This document shows positions 12,152-22,857 of a DNA stretch of 64,000 bases, piece after piece. The translations under genes and the position numbers were made by a program. Source of the stretch: Plasmodium coatneyi (taxonomy: Eukaryota; Apicomplexa; Aconoidasida; Haemosporida; Plasmodiidae); NCBI RefSeq assembly GCF_001680005.1, contig NC_033562.1, positions 1,364,001-1,428,000 on the forward strand, given 5' to 3'. The notes beneath the pieces are model-generated. The model made no database searches and had not been told where the DNA came from. It worked only from the letters and a program-made list of their open reading frames with translations. The stretch's first letter is position 1; every line of letters starts with the position of its first letter.

Positions 12152-14248
12152 GACCGAAACATACGCAGTAATAAAGCAGGTAAAATTACAGAGTGATCAA
12201 TTGTAGAGTGGTCTACATGCCTGTATATTTTTTCTTAAAAAGAGAAAAAACTGTTGCACAACATGCACGAGAAATGAGAAACACCTTCTAATGCAAAATG
12301 GTAGATAATATGTTGCACACGCATATGAGTTAACTTTTATTATTCCATTTCTCCTTTAAAAAGATCTCCTCCGAAAAAGGAATAAATGTCGCATGTTTTT
12401 TTTTTTTTTTTTAATGGCCATTTTTGGCGACTGAAATGTTGATCTTTTACTCACGTTCCTGCGTTGCGTTGACAGGGGTGTGATACCTCCCGCAGAAAGG
12501 TATGAACACTTTTCTGTAACATAATTGTGTGTGAACAAATGGAAGTAGGAGAACATTGTTCGGATATGCATGTCATGGCACAATGATAAATATGAAGAAG
12601 GCCTGACACCTTACTGACTGCCCACATAGTGAACTCATATCCAAGTAAACACTGCGTAATTATGTGTAGGGCTTATATGTACGTATTATGTACTAGCTAT
12701 GCGGAAATTTAGGACCAAAGCGGCGTTGAACGTGACGGCCTGGGACAGTGCAAAATGTGGTTAACCCTCCATTTTTTTCTGCTAATGTTAAGCGTGTTCA
12801 AAAGTTGAAAGGGAAAAACTGTGGAAGTCATTTCCAAATGAGTAAATGTGCAATTGTGCTGTCAGGAAAAAATAAACTTCCAAGTGTACGCCGTTGGAGC
12901 AGTTATGTTTTTACAACAGTTACGTTTTTGACGCTTTTTTTAACACATAGCAATAAAATGGAAAAGTAGTAAAAACAAAATAGAGGATGGGGCAGATCTA
13001 TAAAAGCATAGAATTGATCTTTCGACTTTCTTCCCTTCTTTGTGCCACATGTTTAACCGTTAACATCACAGTGTGTAGCGCAAATTGCATGTTTTTTCTT
13101 TTTTTTTCACGTTTTAAGGGTGCCAATTTGTCTATTTGTTAAAAAAATAATGGAATGCTATGTTAGCAATATAGCCGGAATAACTTTGGTCGGTTGACAA
13201 AGCTTGTTCCTGTGGATATGCTTATGGAAAGCTCATCTACGCAAAGGTATTTTTGCGTGAGTACGTAAGGTTTGGGGACGTCTTTTAATTTCTGCGTAAA
13301 GCACAGTGACTTAGATCTGCGCCATATGGAAAATAACAATTTGGAAACAAATTCGCACGCACATTCTTCCTATATCGTGTAACCTCGTTTTTTTTTTTTT
13401 TTTTTTTTTTTTTTGCCACACCAAAGGGAGCATTCGTGTGTAGCTTTACTGACATGCACAACTTTTGCAAACATGTATGGTTATCCCCCTTTTTACTGTA
13501 TTTCGTTTTTTTCCGGTCAATTTTTACAGTCTTAAGTGGTCTACTTGGGAAAGGAACTTTGGCATATTTTGATTTAATACCCCCCGTGTTGAGCGCAAAA
13601 ACGGTTTTTAAAAAAAAAAAAAAAAAAAAAAGCACTTGCGAGTGTGCATAAATATGCGCGTGCACAATCATGCAAATAGGCGAACAGGAAAATACACTAA
13701 CGACTTATCAACATAGCAACGTTCATGCCTATATTCCCACGTAGTAGCATCCAACTCGCGTCTTTTCACTCCTTCACAATTTTTAATTTTCTTTTTTTTT
13801 CTACTGTGTTGTAGCATCCTGCTGACGCATAAGCTCACTTGAATCAGACGCAAATGACAAATATTTTGCTCCAAAAATGTGAACTTGCTTTCCATAATAA
13901 GTACGAGATTATGTGCACATACAAATGGGGACATGCATTACACATTTGTATACCACGCTTTGATTTATTAAATTTTTTTTTTTGTTGTTAATTAGAGCAC
14001 GTGCGTGAATGTTAGATTGTCCGTCTGCCTTCTCCATGCAATCGTCTTAGGATAGCTTGTTCGTGGGGACACATTTCGTTTTCCCTATTTTCATTCAGCA
14101 CGCGGCGGGGGGTTCGGTTCGTGACTTCGCCCTAGGCAGTCGTGCTAGAGCACACCTACGTAGATATATATACATATGCCTACGCACAGTTGTAGTTAAG
14201 CTCGCCCCCCTTTGCCTCCAAGTAAAATTCAATTTAAAGACAATCAGG
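11103..14248. other. Divergent intergenic region between arginase and dynein light intermediate chain
   Basis: About 3.1 kb with both flanking genes pointing away, so it should hold two promoters. Runs of 29 A (12118-12146) and 27 T (13388-13414) stand out. Open frames here are short and low complexity; none is supported. In-frame leader upstream of the dynein gene stays open from 14057 but is not judged coding. Confidence 0.6.
12118..12146 (+). repeat. Poly(A) tract, 29 bases
   Basis: An uninterrupted A run in the promoter region between two divergent genes. Tracts of this kind exclude nucleosomes in other eukaryotes; here that is inference. Confidence 0.9.
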
Positions 14249-16579
14249 ATGAAGCGCGAAAGTAAAAACTCTTCAAACACATCAGTGAGCATTTTGAAAA
14301 AAAGCAACACGACTAAGTTGGGGGGGCAAAAGGCCAGTGCGAAATTTAAGGACACCTATAAGGAGAAATGGAGTGCAAAAAGCGCAAAGGACAATGGCAT
14401 CACGTCCAGAAAGAGCAGCGTCAATCTTATGAAGGTTGCAGCAAGTGGGAAAATCAATGAAGAAGAAAGTGGAGTGGGATTAAAAAAGAAAATGGACGAT
14501 GAGAAGAAAAAAATGGAAAAAAATTCTGTCAATGGGAAGTATAACCCGGGGAAGGAAAAAAGCTACAGCAAGGTATATGATGAGAAAAAAAATATTGAGG
14601 GTGAAGAAGGGACGGGCAGTGCTGATCTTAGTGGAGAGGAGGAAAAGGGTAAAGCGGAACATAACAACGGAGAACAAGAAGACAGTTCAGAAATTAGCGT
14701 GACAAGGCGCTTATCGGAATTTAGCCAAGCAGCGGAGAATGAGGGAGTACCCCTGGGAAGGGGCAACGTGACGGTTGAAAATGGACAATCTGAGAAGGAA
14801 GCGATCGAAGGTGGGGATGAATCTGCAGCGGAAAATGAAGACGCAGATGAAGGTGCGCGTCCGTTGAGTCATAACGTTGGGGACGAACTGACGGAGCGAT
14901 ACGAATATAATGACAGCAGGGGGGAGGACGAGGATGCACTTAAAAATGTGGAAACAGACGAAAGTCGCAGCTACGATACGAATGGGGAAATCTCATACGA
15001 TGCGGATGCGGTTTCTTCGGTTGCCTCTGTTGCTTCGGTAGCTGCTCTAGAGGGAGACCACGCCGACAAGGGGAAGCATAAAGACGAGGATGTGGCGCAC
15101 GGGAAAGAAGGCATATACCAAAACATCCTAAAAAAATTAAACCTGGAGAAAAACGAAGAGCTGGAGAATAGCCATATCATAATCTTGGGCAATAAAGACG
15201 TGGGGAAGTCCTCCTTAGTGAAATCGCTACAAGAAATTTCCCTACAAGGAGATAAAAACGGTGCAGAAGTGCTATACGAAAATGGGGGTGGAGTTCTTCC
15301 ACTAGATTACGCATGTTTAAGTGTAAAAAATTTAGAAGAAAATAAAAAGGCAAATGAAGTAAAAGGGAGTAGCCACGTGTGGATCCTGCAGCACTCTTCC
15401 TATGTAAATTCCTTAATTAAAAATTTAAAAAAATTTAAGGATATAAAAAAGGTAGTCATTTTGATATGCACAGATTTGTACAAGCCTTACGACATCATGT
15501 CTGACATAAACCAATGGATCGATGTGTTGTATGTGATCTTTGAGCATTTGCATTCTGATTACAATATAGAGGTGCTCCGTGAGCTGAAGGAGAACTTGCA
15601 AAATTATGTGTACAACTATAAAAGAGACGCATTGGAGAGGAAGAAGCGGGAGGAGAAATCCCAAGTTGGAGTGAACACACGGAATGGCACCATTGGGGGG
15701 GACTCACAACCCGTTATGGAAGACTTAACCGGTGAGGAAAATACATTCAACGTAGAACGGGAGGGACTCATAAAAATTAATATGTCATTCCCAATATTGT
15801 TTGTCATCTGTAAATCGGACGGGTACGAAATTTTAAACAACAGAACATACCAAGGGTATATCGATGTGATTATTGCTTATCTGAGAAATTTAGCTGTGAA
15901 TTACCAGGCAGCTATTATTTTCTGCAATACAGCCAATAAGAAGGAAGCCAAAAATGTGAAGCTCCTATACAGATATATTATGCACCGTATTTACAACTTC
16001 CCCTTTAGTGATAACGCCATTTTAGACGACTACGAAAGGGTGTTTATCCCATCAGGCTATGATGACGAGGGATTAATTAACCAGTCCATACAGAATACCT
16101 TCGTGCAAAATTTTAATAAGCCCTATGACTCCATTATCGTGAAGCCTATAACAAATAAGAGCATAGTGGAGCATAGCCATAATATTGTTGCTGATTGTTA
16201 TTTCAACGACTTTTTGGCGAAGTTATCCCCACAGGTGGAGTCCAACGGGGTGAGCGGGGCCGATGAGGACGGCGATGAAAATAATGTCGACGGTGTCAAC
16301 AACACTTGTGATGACACTCGCCATGACGCTGGACCTAATAATGTTAATAGCGCTGATGTCGGGGGGGACAAAATAAAAATCGATGTCACCCTGAATGGAG
16401 GGACCGCAACGATAAACAACGGAAGTAACAGCCAGAACGGCGCTAGTAAGGAACAGAATGATAAATCTTTGCACAGCTTTTTTCAAAGCCTTTTAGCGAA
16501 GGGTAGATCCAAGTCGCCCAGCGCGCCCAGCATAACGCCGCAGACGCTGGACAAGAAAAAAAACGTGAACCCGGAGTGA
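14249..16579 (+). CDS. Cytoplasmic dynein light intermediate chain (DLIC)
   Basis: A single-exon gene of 776 residues. DLIC links the dynein motor to cargo adaptors and stabilises the heavy chain. The first 310 residues are a Lys/Glu/Asp/Ser-rich extension with no fold I recognise. A Ras-like GTPase-type domain follows: P-loop GNKDVGKSS starting at residue 314, the region HVWILQHSS, and ILFVICKSDGYEIL in the place of the guanine-specificity strand. The DLIC hallmarks come next: AAIIFCNTANKKE, LLYRYIMHRIYNFPF and YERVFIPSGYDDE, which match the human YKYIVHRLYGFPF and VFIPAGWDND segments. The C-terminal 150 residues are low complexity, as in other DLICs, where this part binds adaptors. The ATG at 14249 is chosen over an in-frame codon at 14057 because the intervening 64 codons look like leader. 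Confidence 0.9.
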   Translation: MKRESKNSSNTSVSILKKSNTTKLGGQKASAKFKDTYKEKWSAKSAKDNGITSRKSSVNLMKVAASGKINEEESGVGLKKKMDDEKKKMEKNSVNGKYNPGKEKSYSKVYDEKKNIEGEEGTGSADLSGEEEKGKAEHNNGEQEDSSEISVTRRLSEFSQAAENEGVPLGRGNVTVENGQSEKEAIEGGDESAAENEDADEGARPLSHNVGDELTERYEYNDSRGEDEDALKNVETDESRSYDTNGEISYDADAVSSVASVASVAALEGDHADKGKHKDEDVAHGKEGIYQNILKKLNLEKNEELENSHIIILGNKDVGKSSLVKSLQEISLQGDKNGAEVLYENGGGVLPLDYACLSVKNLEENKKANEVKGSSHVWILQHSSYVNSLIKNLKKFKDIKKVVILICTDLYKPYDIMSDINQWIDVLYVIFEHLHSDYNIEVLRELKENLQNYVYNYKRDALERKKREEKSQVGVNTRNGTIGGDSQPVMEDLTGEENTFNVEREGLIKINMSFPILFVICKSDGYEILNNRTYQGYIDVIIAYLRNLAVNYQAAIIFCNTANKKEAKNVKLLYRYIMHRIYNFPFSDNAILDDYERVFIPSGYDDEGLINQSIQNTFVQNFNKPYDSIIVKPITNKSIVEHSHNIVADCYFNDFLAKLSPQVESNGVSGADEDGDENNVDGVNNTCDDTRHDAGPNNVNSADVGGDKIKIDVTLNGGTATINNGSNSQNGASKEQNDKSLHSFFQSLLAKGRSKSPSAPSITPQTLDKKKNVNPE

Positions 16580-16804
16580 GGTATCCCGTGTGAGGGACAC
16601 TACGAAAGGGGGGCGGAGGACATTCGCTGAGTGAAGTTTTTTACCAATCCGAAGAAGTCCAATTGGTAGAGAGACGTACCACTTAAACATGTCGTGCTGA
16701 TCTACCGCACTGTGCTTTTCACGTTTTACGCTTTTTCATTCATTTTCCTGCCTCTGCTATTGCATTTTATTATATGTCCCATAATTGGGGCGTTCTTCCA
16801 ATTA

Positions 16805-16848
<44 letters not shown>

Positions 16849-17116
16849 TTACTCCTTCATTTGTGAGGACACAACATTGGACAAAATGGAATGCACGCAT
16901 AGACGTGGTGATGGTAAATTTATGCGGCAGAAATTTGCACGGGGCGATGAGGACCTTCCGCTGGTTCGTCCGCTGATCCATCTGCTGATGCGACCAAAAT
17001 TAGGAGACGCAAAACGGCACAACATAATACACACTGTGGGAAAAAGGTGAAGCAGGGCAACAAAAGGAAAAAATAAACAACGATCAATTTACGCAGAACA
17101 ATGCATAGCGCACATT
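16580..17116. other. Convergent 3' intergenic region with a 39-base T run
   Basis: This lies between the stop codons of two convergent genes. The dominant feature is an unbroken T run at 16809-16847. No gene is seen; the region should carry both polyadenylation sites. Confidence 0.65.
16809..16847 (+). repeat. Poly(T) tract, 39 bases
   Basis: This is the longest homopolymer run I found in the window. It lies between two convergent genes and is probably in the 3' flank of both. Its true length may vary between clones or assemblies. Confidence 0.9.
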
Positions 17117-18532
17117 TCAGAGAAAGTTCACAAGGTGGAAGAGAAGATTTAATGACAACCCGAAGATGCTGTCAATATTCCCTTTTATAACTTTTATATA
17201 TTTGTGCATGTGGGTGTTTTCAATTTTCAATGCCCCTGCGCAAAAGTATATAGAAGAATCATCGAGGATTTTCTTGACCACTGAATCGTCCATGTCGTGT
17301 ATGTTAACAATGGATTCATCAATTCCGGTGATAATTTTTTCTGTTTCTAATTCGATCAACGTGATGCTACTGTAACTGTAGCACTTGTTGCTGTTGTAGG
17401 ATTTTAGGAAGTTAGAAGCTTCCTTTTCATTTTTTGGTTTCTCATATATTTTGTTGTTGCAGTATATGACTTCATCTCCCACTAGGAGAACAACTTTTTT
17501 ACCTTTACTCAGGTCTGTAATTTGTTTGTGTAGTGCACTATCCGTCTTAATCATGTTTAGTAGCTTCAAACCCTTTCCCACTGCTATGTTGGACGTTAGG
17601 GTGAGCGGATCGTGGCTTTTCCTGCATCCGATTTTTTTCTCATCGATGTGTATACGCACTGAGAGGAAATCCAAATTGCTCTGCTTCAGAATGTATTTCC
17701 TCGAGTTGGAGGTCGACCCCAGCACGAAGAAGTAGTCGCTCAGTGCGTTCACAGGGGCAGCACCGTTGGTTTCGACTGTGCCGTTGATCGTTGCAATCCC
17801 ATTCTTCGTGGGAACCCCGTTGATGGCGTCTCCCCCCTGCAGGTGAGCGCAACTCGAGGGATACATATTGGACATGTAATTTTTCCTGTACCTATCACAC
17901 ACATCGCACTGTTCGTTCTTTTCATCGTAGGATAGGAAGAGTACGTTGTTCTGATAATCTTTCGTGTTGTATACAATTGTGTTTTCACCTAGCAGGTTCA
18001 TCATTTTTATTTTGTTAAAGTGAGTGCACCCATTCGAATGCAGCTCTGCTTTCTCTTTGCTCTCCCCTTGTGCATCTTTGTTAAGCTTATACGTGGACAC
18101 CTGTTCAGATGATATGGCCTCCCTTTCTGGCTGATCGTGCGAAAGGGTGTTGCATGAAGATTCATCCCCATTTTGACAACCCGCATAACCATTACGTGAA
18201 TTTAAGTGAACCTTTTCCACACTTTCGTGGGTGTCACTCTCATCGTTAGACTCACTTATCTCAGACGTCTGACCGTTTGCGATGTAGTCATACATCTGGT
18301 CATCTATTAAATTCTTCACCTTCAGTATTTTATGTGTAACATTGTTATTGCATGTGCGGGAAGACAAGTAGGTGATAATTTCATCGTCAATCTCCAATTC
18401 GAAGTCGTTGAATGATTGTTTCCTTTTGCTCGGTTCTTTCTCCTTTGCTGAACAGGTGCCATTGCTTAGGTGATTATTTTTACTGGGGGAGTTATGCATC
18501 AGTTTGCACTCCTCGCCGTTGGTCGTGCTCAT
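17117..18532 (-). CDS. Maf-like nucleotide pyrophosphatase with N-terminal extension
   Basis: A single-exon gene of 471 residues. Maf/Ham1-superfamily enzymes hydrolyse non-canonical or methylated nucleoside triphosphates to monophosphates and so clean the nucleotide pool. The Maf domain fills about residues 265-471: FFVLGSTSNSRKYIL at the N-terminal substrate loop, LLVGDEVIYCNNKIYEKP where the family has a catalytic Asp and a conserved Lys-Pro, then NEKEASNFLKS and YSSITLIEL. The loop reads GSTSNSR rather than the usual GSxSPRR, so activity should not be assumed. The first 265 residues are low complexity; a CxxC-like patch near residues 210-220 (EQCDVCDRYRKN) stands out. The ATG at 18532 is chosen; the frame is open further upstream but that part does not look coding. 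Confidence 0.82.
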   Translation of the reverse strand: MSTTNGEECKLMHNSPSKNNHLSNGTCSAKEKEPSKRKQSFNDFELEIDDEIITYLSSRTCNNNVTHKILKVKNLIDDQMYDYIANGQTSEISESNDESDTHESVEKVHLNSRNGYAGCQNGDESSCNTLSHDQPEREAISSEQVSTYKLNKDAQGESKEKAELHSNGCTHFNKIKMMNLLGENTIVYNTKDYQNNVLFLSYDEKNEQCDVCDRYRKNYMSNMYPSSCAHLQGGDAINGVPTKNGIATINGTVETNGAAPVNALSDYFFVLGSTSNSRKYILKQSNLDFLSVRIHIDEKKIGCRKSHDPLTLTSNIAVGKGLKLLNMIKTDSALHKQITDLSKGKKVVLLVGDEVIYCNNKIYEKPKNEKEASNFLKSYNSNKCYSYSSITLIELETEKIITGIDESIVNIHDMDDSVVKKILDDSSIYFCAGALKIENTHMHKYIKVIKGNIDSIFGLSLNLLFHLVNFL

Positions 18533-20198
18533 TTTGTTCGGGTGTCCTCTGCTAATTGGTCTGTCTGGGTGGTATATCTGTGCGGTGTGTCTATGAAATA
18601 ATACTACGCCGATCCCCTCGTCAGGTATATAGTCGTGCGATTTTCGCCGATCACTTCTGCACACGTGTGTTGGGGCATTCCAAATGGACTTATCTCATCG
18701 TCAGGCTAATTCAGGAGGGGCACCTTAATTGCCTTGTTGGATAAATTGTTCATCCACAATTTTAATAGCTCTTCTTGATTTTACAAAATTTTGAGTTTCG
18801 CTTTATTTTTATTTTATTTATTTTTTTTTCTGAATTAATTTGGAAAAAATGGGACTCCTTCACGTGTGCAGGGGCACGCATACTTGGGAGCGATTATTTA
18901 TGCTGGCCATATGAACTAGCATCGAAGGTGGACCGTTCAGTGAGTCATTTGAATACGTTCCATGTAGAGTTAGTGGAAGGGCATGTTCCCCTTTTTTGTA
19001 AAATTTTGGTGACAGTCTAAGGTGACCTCAACAGGGAAACCTACAAAAAAGAAGCTAACAATGAAGACATGCAGTGTAAGCTCTTATATTTCTAAATTTT
19101 CCATGAACCGTAAGGAGGTGAACTGATATACCTCCGTTGGGACAAAAAGTGGGTAATCATCCCTACGTGTACATAATGGACCTTCGAAATTGAGTCTGAC
19201 TCACTTTTGCGATTCATAGGAACGATATCAATGAAGAGAATAAGCGGTATAACTTGTTTGGGAGGACGGCAATGTGATCCAAAAATTCGTACTCGCGAAA
19301 GTTCCCAATTCTTCCTTAAGAAGCATCGTCATGGTGATATGTACACGCGTATGGTAAGGTTCGCCAGGAAAAAAAAAAAAAAAAATTATACCCAAAAGTT
19401 ATTTACCGTGAATGTTTATACATGTTCGATGCGGCAAACATTTTTATGTTCCCCTTAGCCATTCAAATGGGGCTCGCGCAAAAAGGGAATAGATGGACGT
19501 ACAAGATTTTTAAGGATGCTTTAATTTCTGCATATGAAAAACAATCAAGGGCAGGGAAAAAGGAATAGTTATAGGGAACGATTTTTTTTTTTTTTTACTC
19601 TCATAAGACGCAGTTGTGAAGGGTGCTAATCAGTTTGACCTTTTCCTGTGGGTGAAGGAACGGGAAATCTCCAAGTGTTAATGTGTTTGCCAAATGGGGG
19701 AGGAATGACTTAGGGTGAACGCGCTCCTTTTGTTCAAACGCACATATGAGAATCTATGTATATAACGTATACACGTCTTTGCTAGCATATGATTGACGTG
19801 TTTTATGATTAGGGAACTCTCCAATATGTTGCATGTAGATATTTACACGTTCATTGCCACGTCGGGGAGTGGCCTGATTCAACCCGGTCTCCGCTGCCTT
19901 CACACAGAAGAGGAAGCAAAACAGATCGTTTATAAAATATTTCAAACATTACACTCGTTGTGAAAGTTACACAGTGTGAAGTACTCGTCCGAGAACAACG
20001 GTACGCGGGTGTAACAACATGGCGTCGCTGCAGGGAATTCCTTCCAAACATGATTCCGTACGTCATCACCCTTATGGTGACATGCCTGCGTGTATGTTGT
20101 GCATGTATTTTAAGAGCAACCATCGAAGAGGCCTTAACTTAGTGATCCTTTTTGCAAATTGGCGCTGCGTTATTGTATCGTGATTGGTACTTAGGCGT

Positions 20199-20230
<32 letters not shown>

Positions 20231-20304
20231 CCTTTTTTTGTTTGTTCACCCTTTGTTTCCTCCACTCCACAACCGCTGCATCCCACTTGCGCAGTCATAC
20301 AATT
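18533..20304. other. Divergent intergenic region, Maf-like to unknown 543-residue gene
   Basis: About 1.8 kb with both genes transcribed outward, so two promoters are expected. A 30-base T run lies at 20201-20230, about 75 bases before the ATG at 20305, probably within its leader. No credible gene is seen. Confidence 0.6.
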
Positions 20305-21936
20305 ATGAATTTGAAAATTCTCCCCCTGTTGATATTCCCATTTCTTCCACGGGATGAAGCAAAAAGGACAGAAAATGACAAGTTCTTTTTGAGTAAGAAA
20401 CAGGGGTTGTTATTCCCCGCCCAGGGTGTGTACAGCTTAGCGAAAAGGGGAAAAAACGGACGCTACCTCTTTATAGGGAAAAATAAAGAGAAGAGTAGTG
20501 ATCCCCAAAATGTAAAAAAAAATGCACCCACAAATATTTGCACATTAAAAAATGATGGTTCCTACGTGGAGCAGTTAGGAGGTTTAACAAACCGGATAAT
20601 GAATTTTTTCAGGAGAGAAAAAACCATGATCGATAAGATAAAAGATTTAAATGAGCAGGAGAGTCTTTGGTTTGTTACTGGGTATGCCAAAAATCTGTTC
20701 AGTGAAAATTCGTATTATCACATTATCGGTTTCGAGCACGTAAAAGAGGTGGACTTGAAGACACTGACTCGTTTGAATAGGGTTCCCCCTTTGGACAATT
20801 TGCTGCCCGGGGATAGCGTGCGGAAGGGCAACTATTCCGTGGCCGCCGCGTACAGGGTGGACAAGCGTGTGATTTTTTACAAAAATGGGCAGTCTACACC
20901 GATAGGGGGGTCAGGTGATGTAACAGCCTCTCTCACCTCCATTTCGAGGAGCATTTCTGGAAGCTCCGGAGAAAGTCCCACCGCAGGATCTATTGCCGAT
21001 CCCCGCATGAACCAGAACTACATGCTCTGCTCCTACGCGTACTTCATATTCTACGTGTACGATAAGGAAAAGAAAAAATATTACATATGCACAAGGGACA
21101 TGAACGATGAGTGCTCCCTTTACGAAATGGACAACATGGACAAAGAAGACCTGTACCATTTTCTGTACAATTGCACCTCAAGCAAAAAGGACCTAAAAAA
21201 GGTGGATGTGGTCTCTTTGATTAAGAAGAACAGGACAGCCAAACGCGCGACAGATGATATGTCCACTGAGGAACTTTTAAATGTGCACAATTACACAAAT
21301 AAGTTTAATTCGTATTTGAAAAGGCTATTCAACGTGTGCCATAACTCAGACATCCTCTTGGAAAATAGAATGAACAGAAAATATGAACAGCCAAACATTA
21401 CGTTCATTTTTGGAAACATCAATTTTTTATTTAAAAATAAAACCTACTTGGAATATTTAAAAAATTTTTTTCTTAAAAATGATCAACAGAAAAATCTGCT
21501 CGAACTTATTTTTAAGGATAACAAGGGGTACAAGTTTTACGTCCAGAATGACGTCACGGATAAATCATCCTACGTGCTGAGGTGCACCAAAATTAGCAAA
21601 AAAAAATTCGACATGGTGTGCAAACAGTTGCGTACAATTTATGAATATAATAGTTGTAATGCAAAGGGGAAGGAAGGACAAGAACGGGAAGATCCTTTCT
21701 TTGTTTACGCGAAAATTTTATTTGATAGTTATGCGAATGATTTGGCTAATAGTGAAAAAAAGAAAAATTTCCGTGGAGAGGAAAATTACACCCACAGGAG
21801 TATTTACATAAACATCGGCTCAAACGATTATTTTGAAGGCGGAGAAGACATCTCATTTAGCAGCGCTGACGAAGGTCTTTTATTCAACTTGACAAAGAAT
21901 TTTCTGGACAGCTTAGTTTCCTGCATACATGTGTGA
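20305..21936 (+). CDS. Conserved-looking hypothetical protein, 543 residues
   Basis: A single-exon gene whose function I do not recognise. The N terminus MNLKILPLLIFPFLPRDE is hydrophobic for about 14 residues and is followed by a Lys/Arg/Asn-rich stretch with almost no acidic runs. That pattern fits a signal sequence plus transit peptide, so the secretory pathway or apicoplast is possible but unproven. The body is globular in character and rich in Tyr, Phe, Lys and Asn, with segments such as ESLWFVTGYAKNLF, YAYFIFYVYDKEKKKYY and NITFIFGNINFLFKN. A Ser/Gly-rich linker sits near residues 205-235. No catalytic motif is apparent. The ATG at 20305 follows an A-rich context; a longer frame from 20152 runs through a poly-Phe stretch encoded by a T run and is not believed. 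Confidence 0.75.
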   Translation: MNLKILPLLIFPFLPRDEAKRTENDKFFLSKKQGLLFPAQGVYSLAKRGKNGRYLFIGKNKEKSSDPQNVKKNAPTNICTLKNDGSYVEQLGGLTNRIMNFFRREKTMIDKIKDLNEQESLWFVTGYAKNLFSENSYYHIIGFEHVKEVDLKTLTRLNRVPPLDNLLPGDSVRKGNYSVAAAYRVDKRVIFYKNGQSTPIGGSGDVTASLTSISRSISGSSGESPTAGSIADPRMNQNYMLCSYAYFIFYVYDKEKKKYYICTRDMNDECSLYEMDNMDKEDLYHFLYNCTSSKKDLKKVDVVSLIKKNRTAKRATDDMSTEELLNVHNYTNKFNSYLKRLFNVCHNSDILLENRMNRKYEQPNITFIFGNINFLFKNKTYLEYLKNFFLKNDQQKNLLELIFKDNKGYKFYVQNDVTDKSSYVLRCTKISKKKFDMVCKQLRTIYEYNSCNAKGKEGQEREDPFFVYAKILFDSYANDLANSEKKKNFRGEENYTHRSIYINIGSNDYFEGGEDISFSSADEGLLFNLTKNFLDSLVSCIHV

Positions 21937-22857
21937 CGCATTTTTTTGTAGGTGGAGTCGTGTGTACGAATGCGCCTGGTTGATCCTGTTTCGCACGCGT
22001 GACGTAAGCTTGGCGTGACTTTTATTACCATCCACTTAGCGTTAATCTTATCGTCAATGATAGCGTTAATCCCAATTTGTACTTTTCCTTACCTTTTTTT
22101 TCCCATTTTTGGAAAAATATTTCATTGTTATGTTTCCCCGAGTTTGTCTAGCACTGTATTAAAGTACACTGTACTGCCTTAAATTACGTTTTATTTTTCC
22201 CCTCTTTTTTTTTTTGTAATTTCACCCGTTTTAAGCCCTTTTTTCTGTACAATATGAATTGCGCATTCAAAATATGTGCTTATGATTTACCCCCTTTTGA
22301 GGCAAAAACAAAATGTCATATTTGAAAGTGTGCGAGTTTTTTTTTTTTTTTTTTTTTCCTCTCTTGACTAGCCAGAATAAAATGGCTGTACAGTTTTCCC
22401 TCAAGGGGTGCCCCCTTTGACGTATTAATAAAACCAAATTTTGGAGAAAAATGAACGGCTAAAATGTTAAGAGGCCCATGGTGGGTATATAAATTTGTGT
22501 GTGCTTTTTACACTAAACCAAATGTTGTCGAATGGAGGTGGAGTTGGACACATATAAGGTGTGAGCAACTGCGTTCATATGTACCTATGCATTTTCGTGG
22601 GTACTTTTTTCCCTTTCGCGGAACAAAAACAAATGTGGAAGAAGATCACGTCGTTTGGATCTTCTAAATATTCTTAAAAAATAAAAATTATAGTAAGAGG
22701 CGTAGTGGCACATGCAAATATAAATACATATACGTCCGTACGTTTTCACAAATATGTGTCCATGTGAATGAGGGACGGTGAAGGGGAAGTTTAAGAAATG
22801 ACCAAAACGAACCTCCATTATAATTTTTTTTTTTTTTTTTTTTTTTTTTCCTTTTCG
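21937..22857. other. Convergent 3' intergenic region
   Basis: About 0.9 kb between the 543-residue gene and the CHMP1 gene. It contains T runs at 22337-22357 and 22824-22849. I see no gene here. Confidence 0.6.

Noticed and set aside
14057..14248. 64-codon upstream extension of the dynein light intermediate chain
   Set aside because: The frame is open but the residues resemble translated promoter DNA, and the ATG at 14249 begins typical Lys/Ser-rich parasite coding sequence.
20152..20304. Upstream extension of the 543-residue protein through poly-Phe
   Set aside because: The Phe run comes from a 30-base T tract and the upstream initiator is not an ATG; the ATG at 20305 is in a better context.
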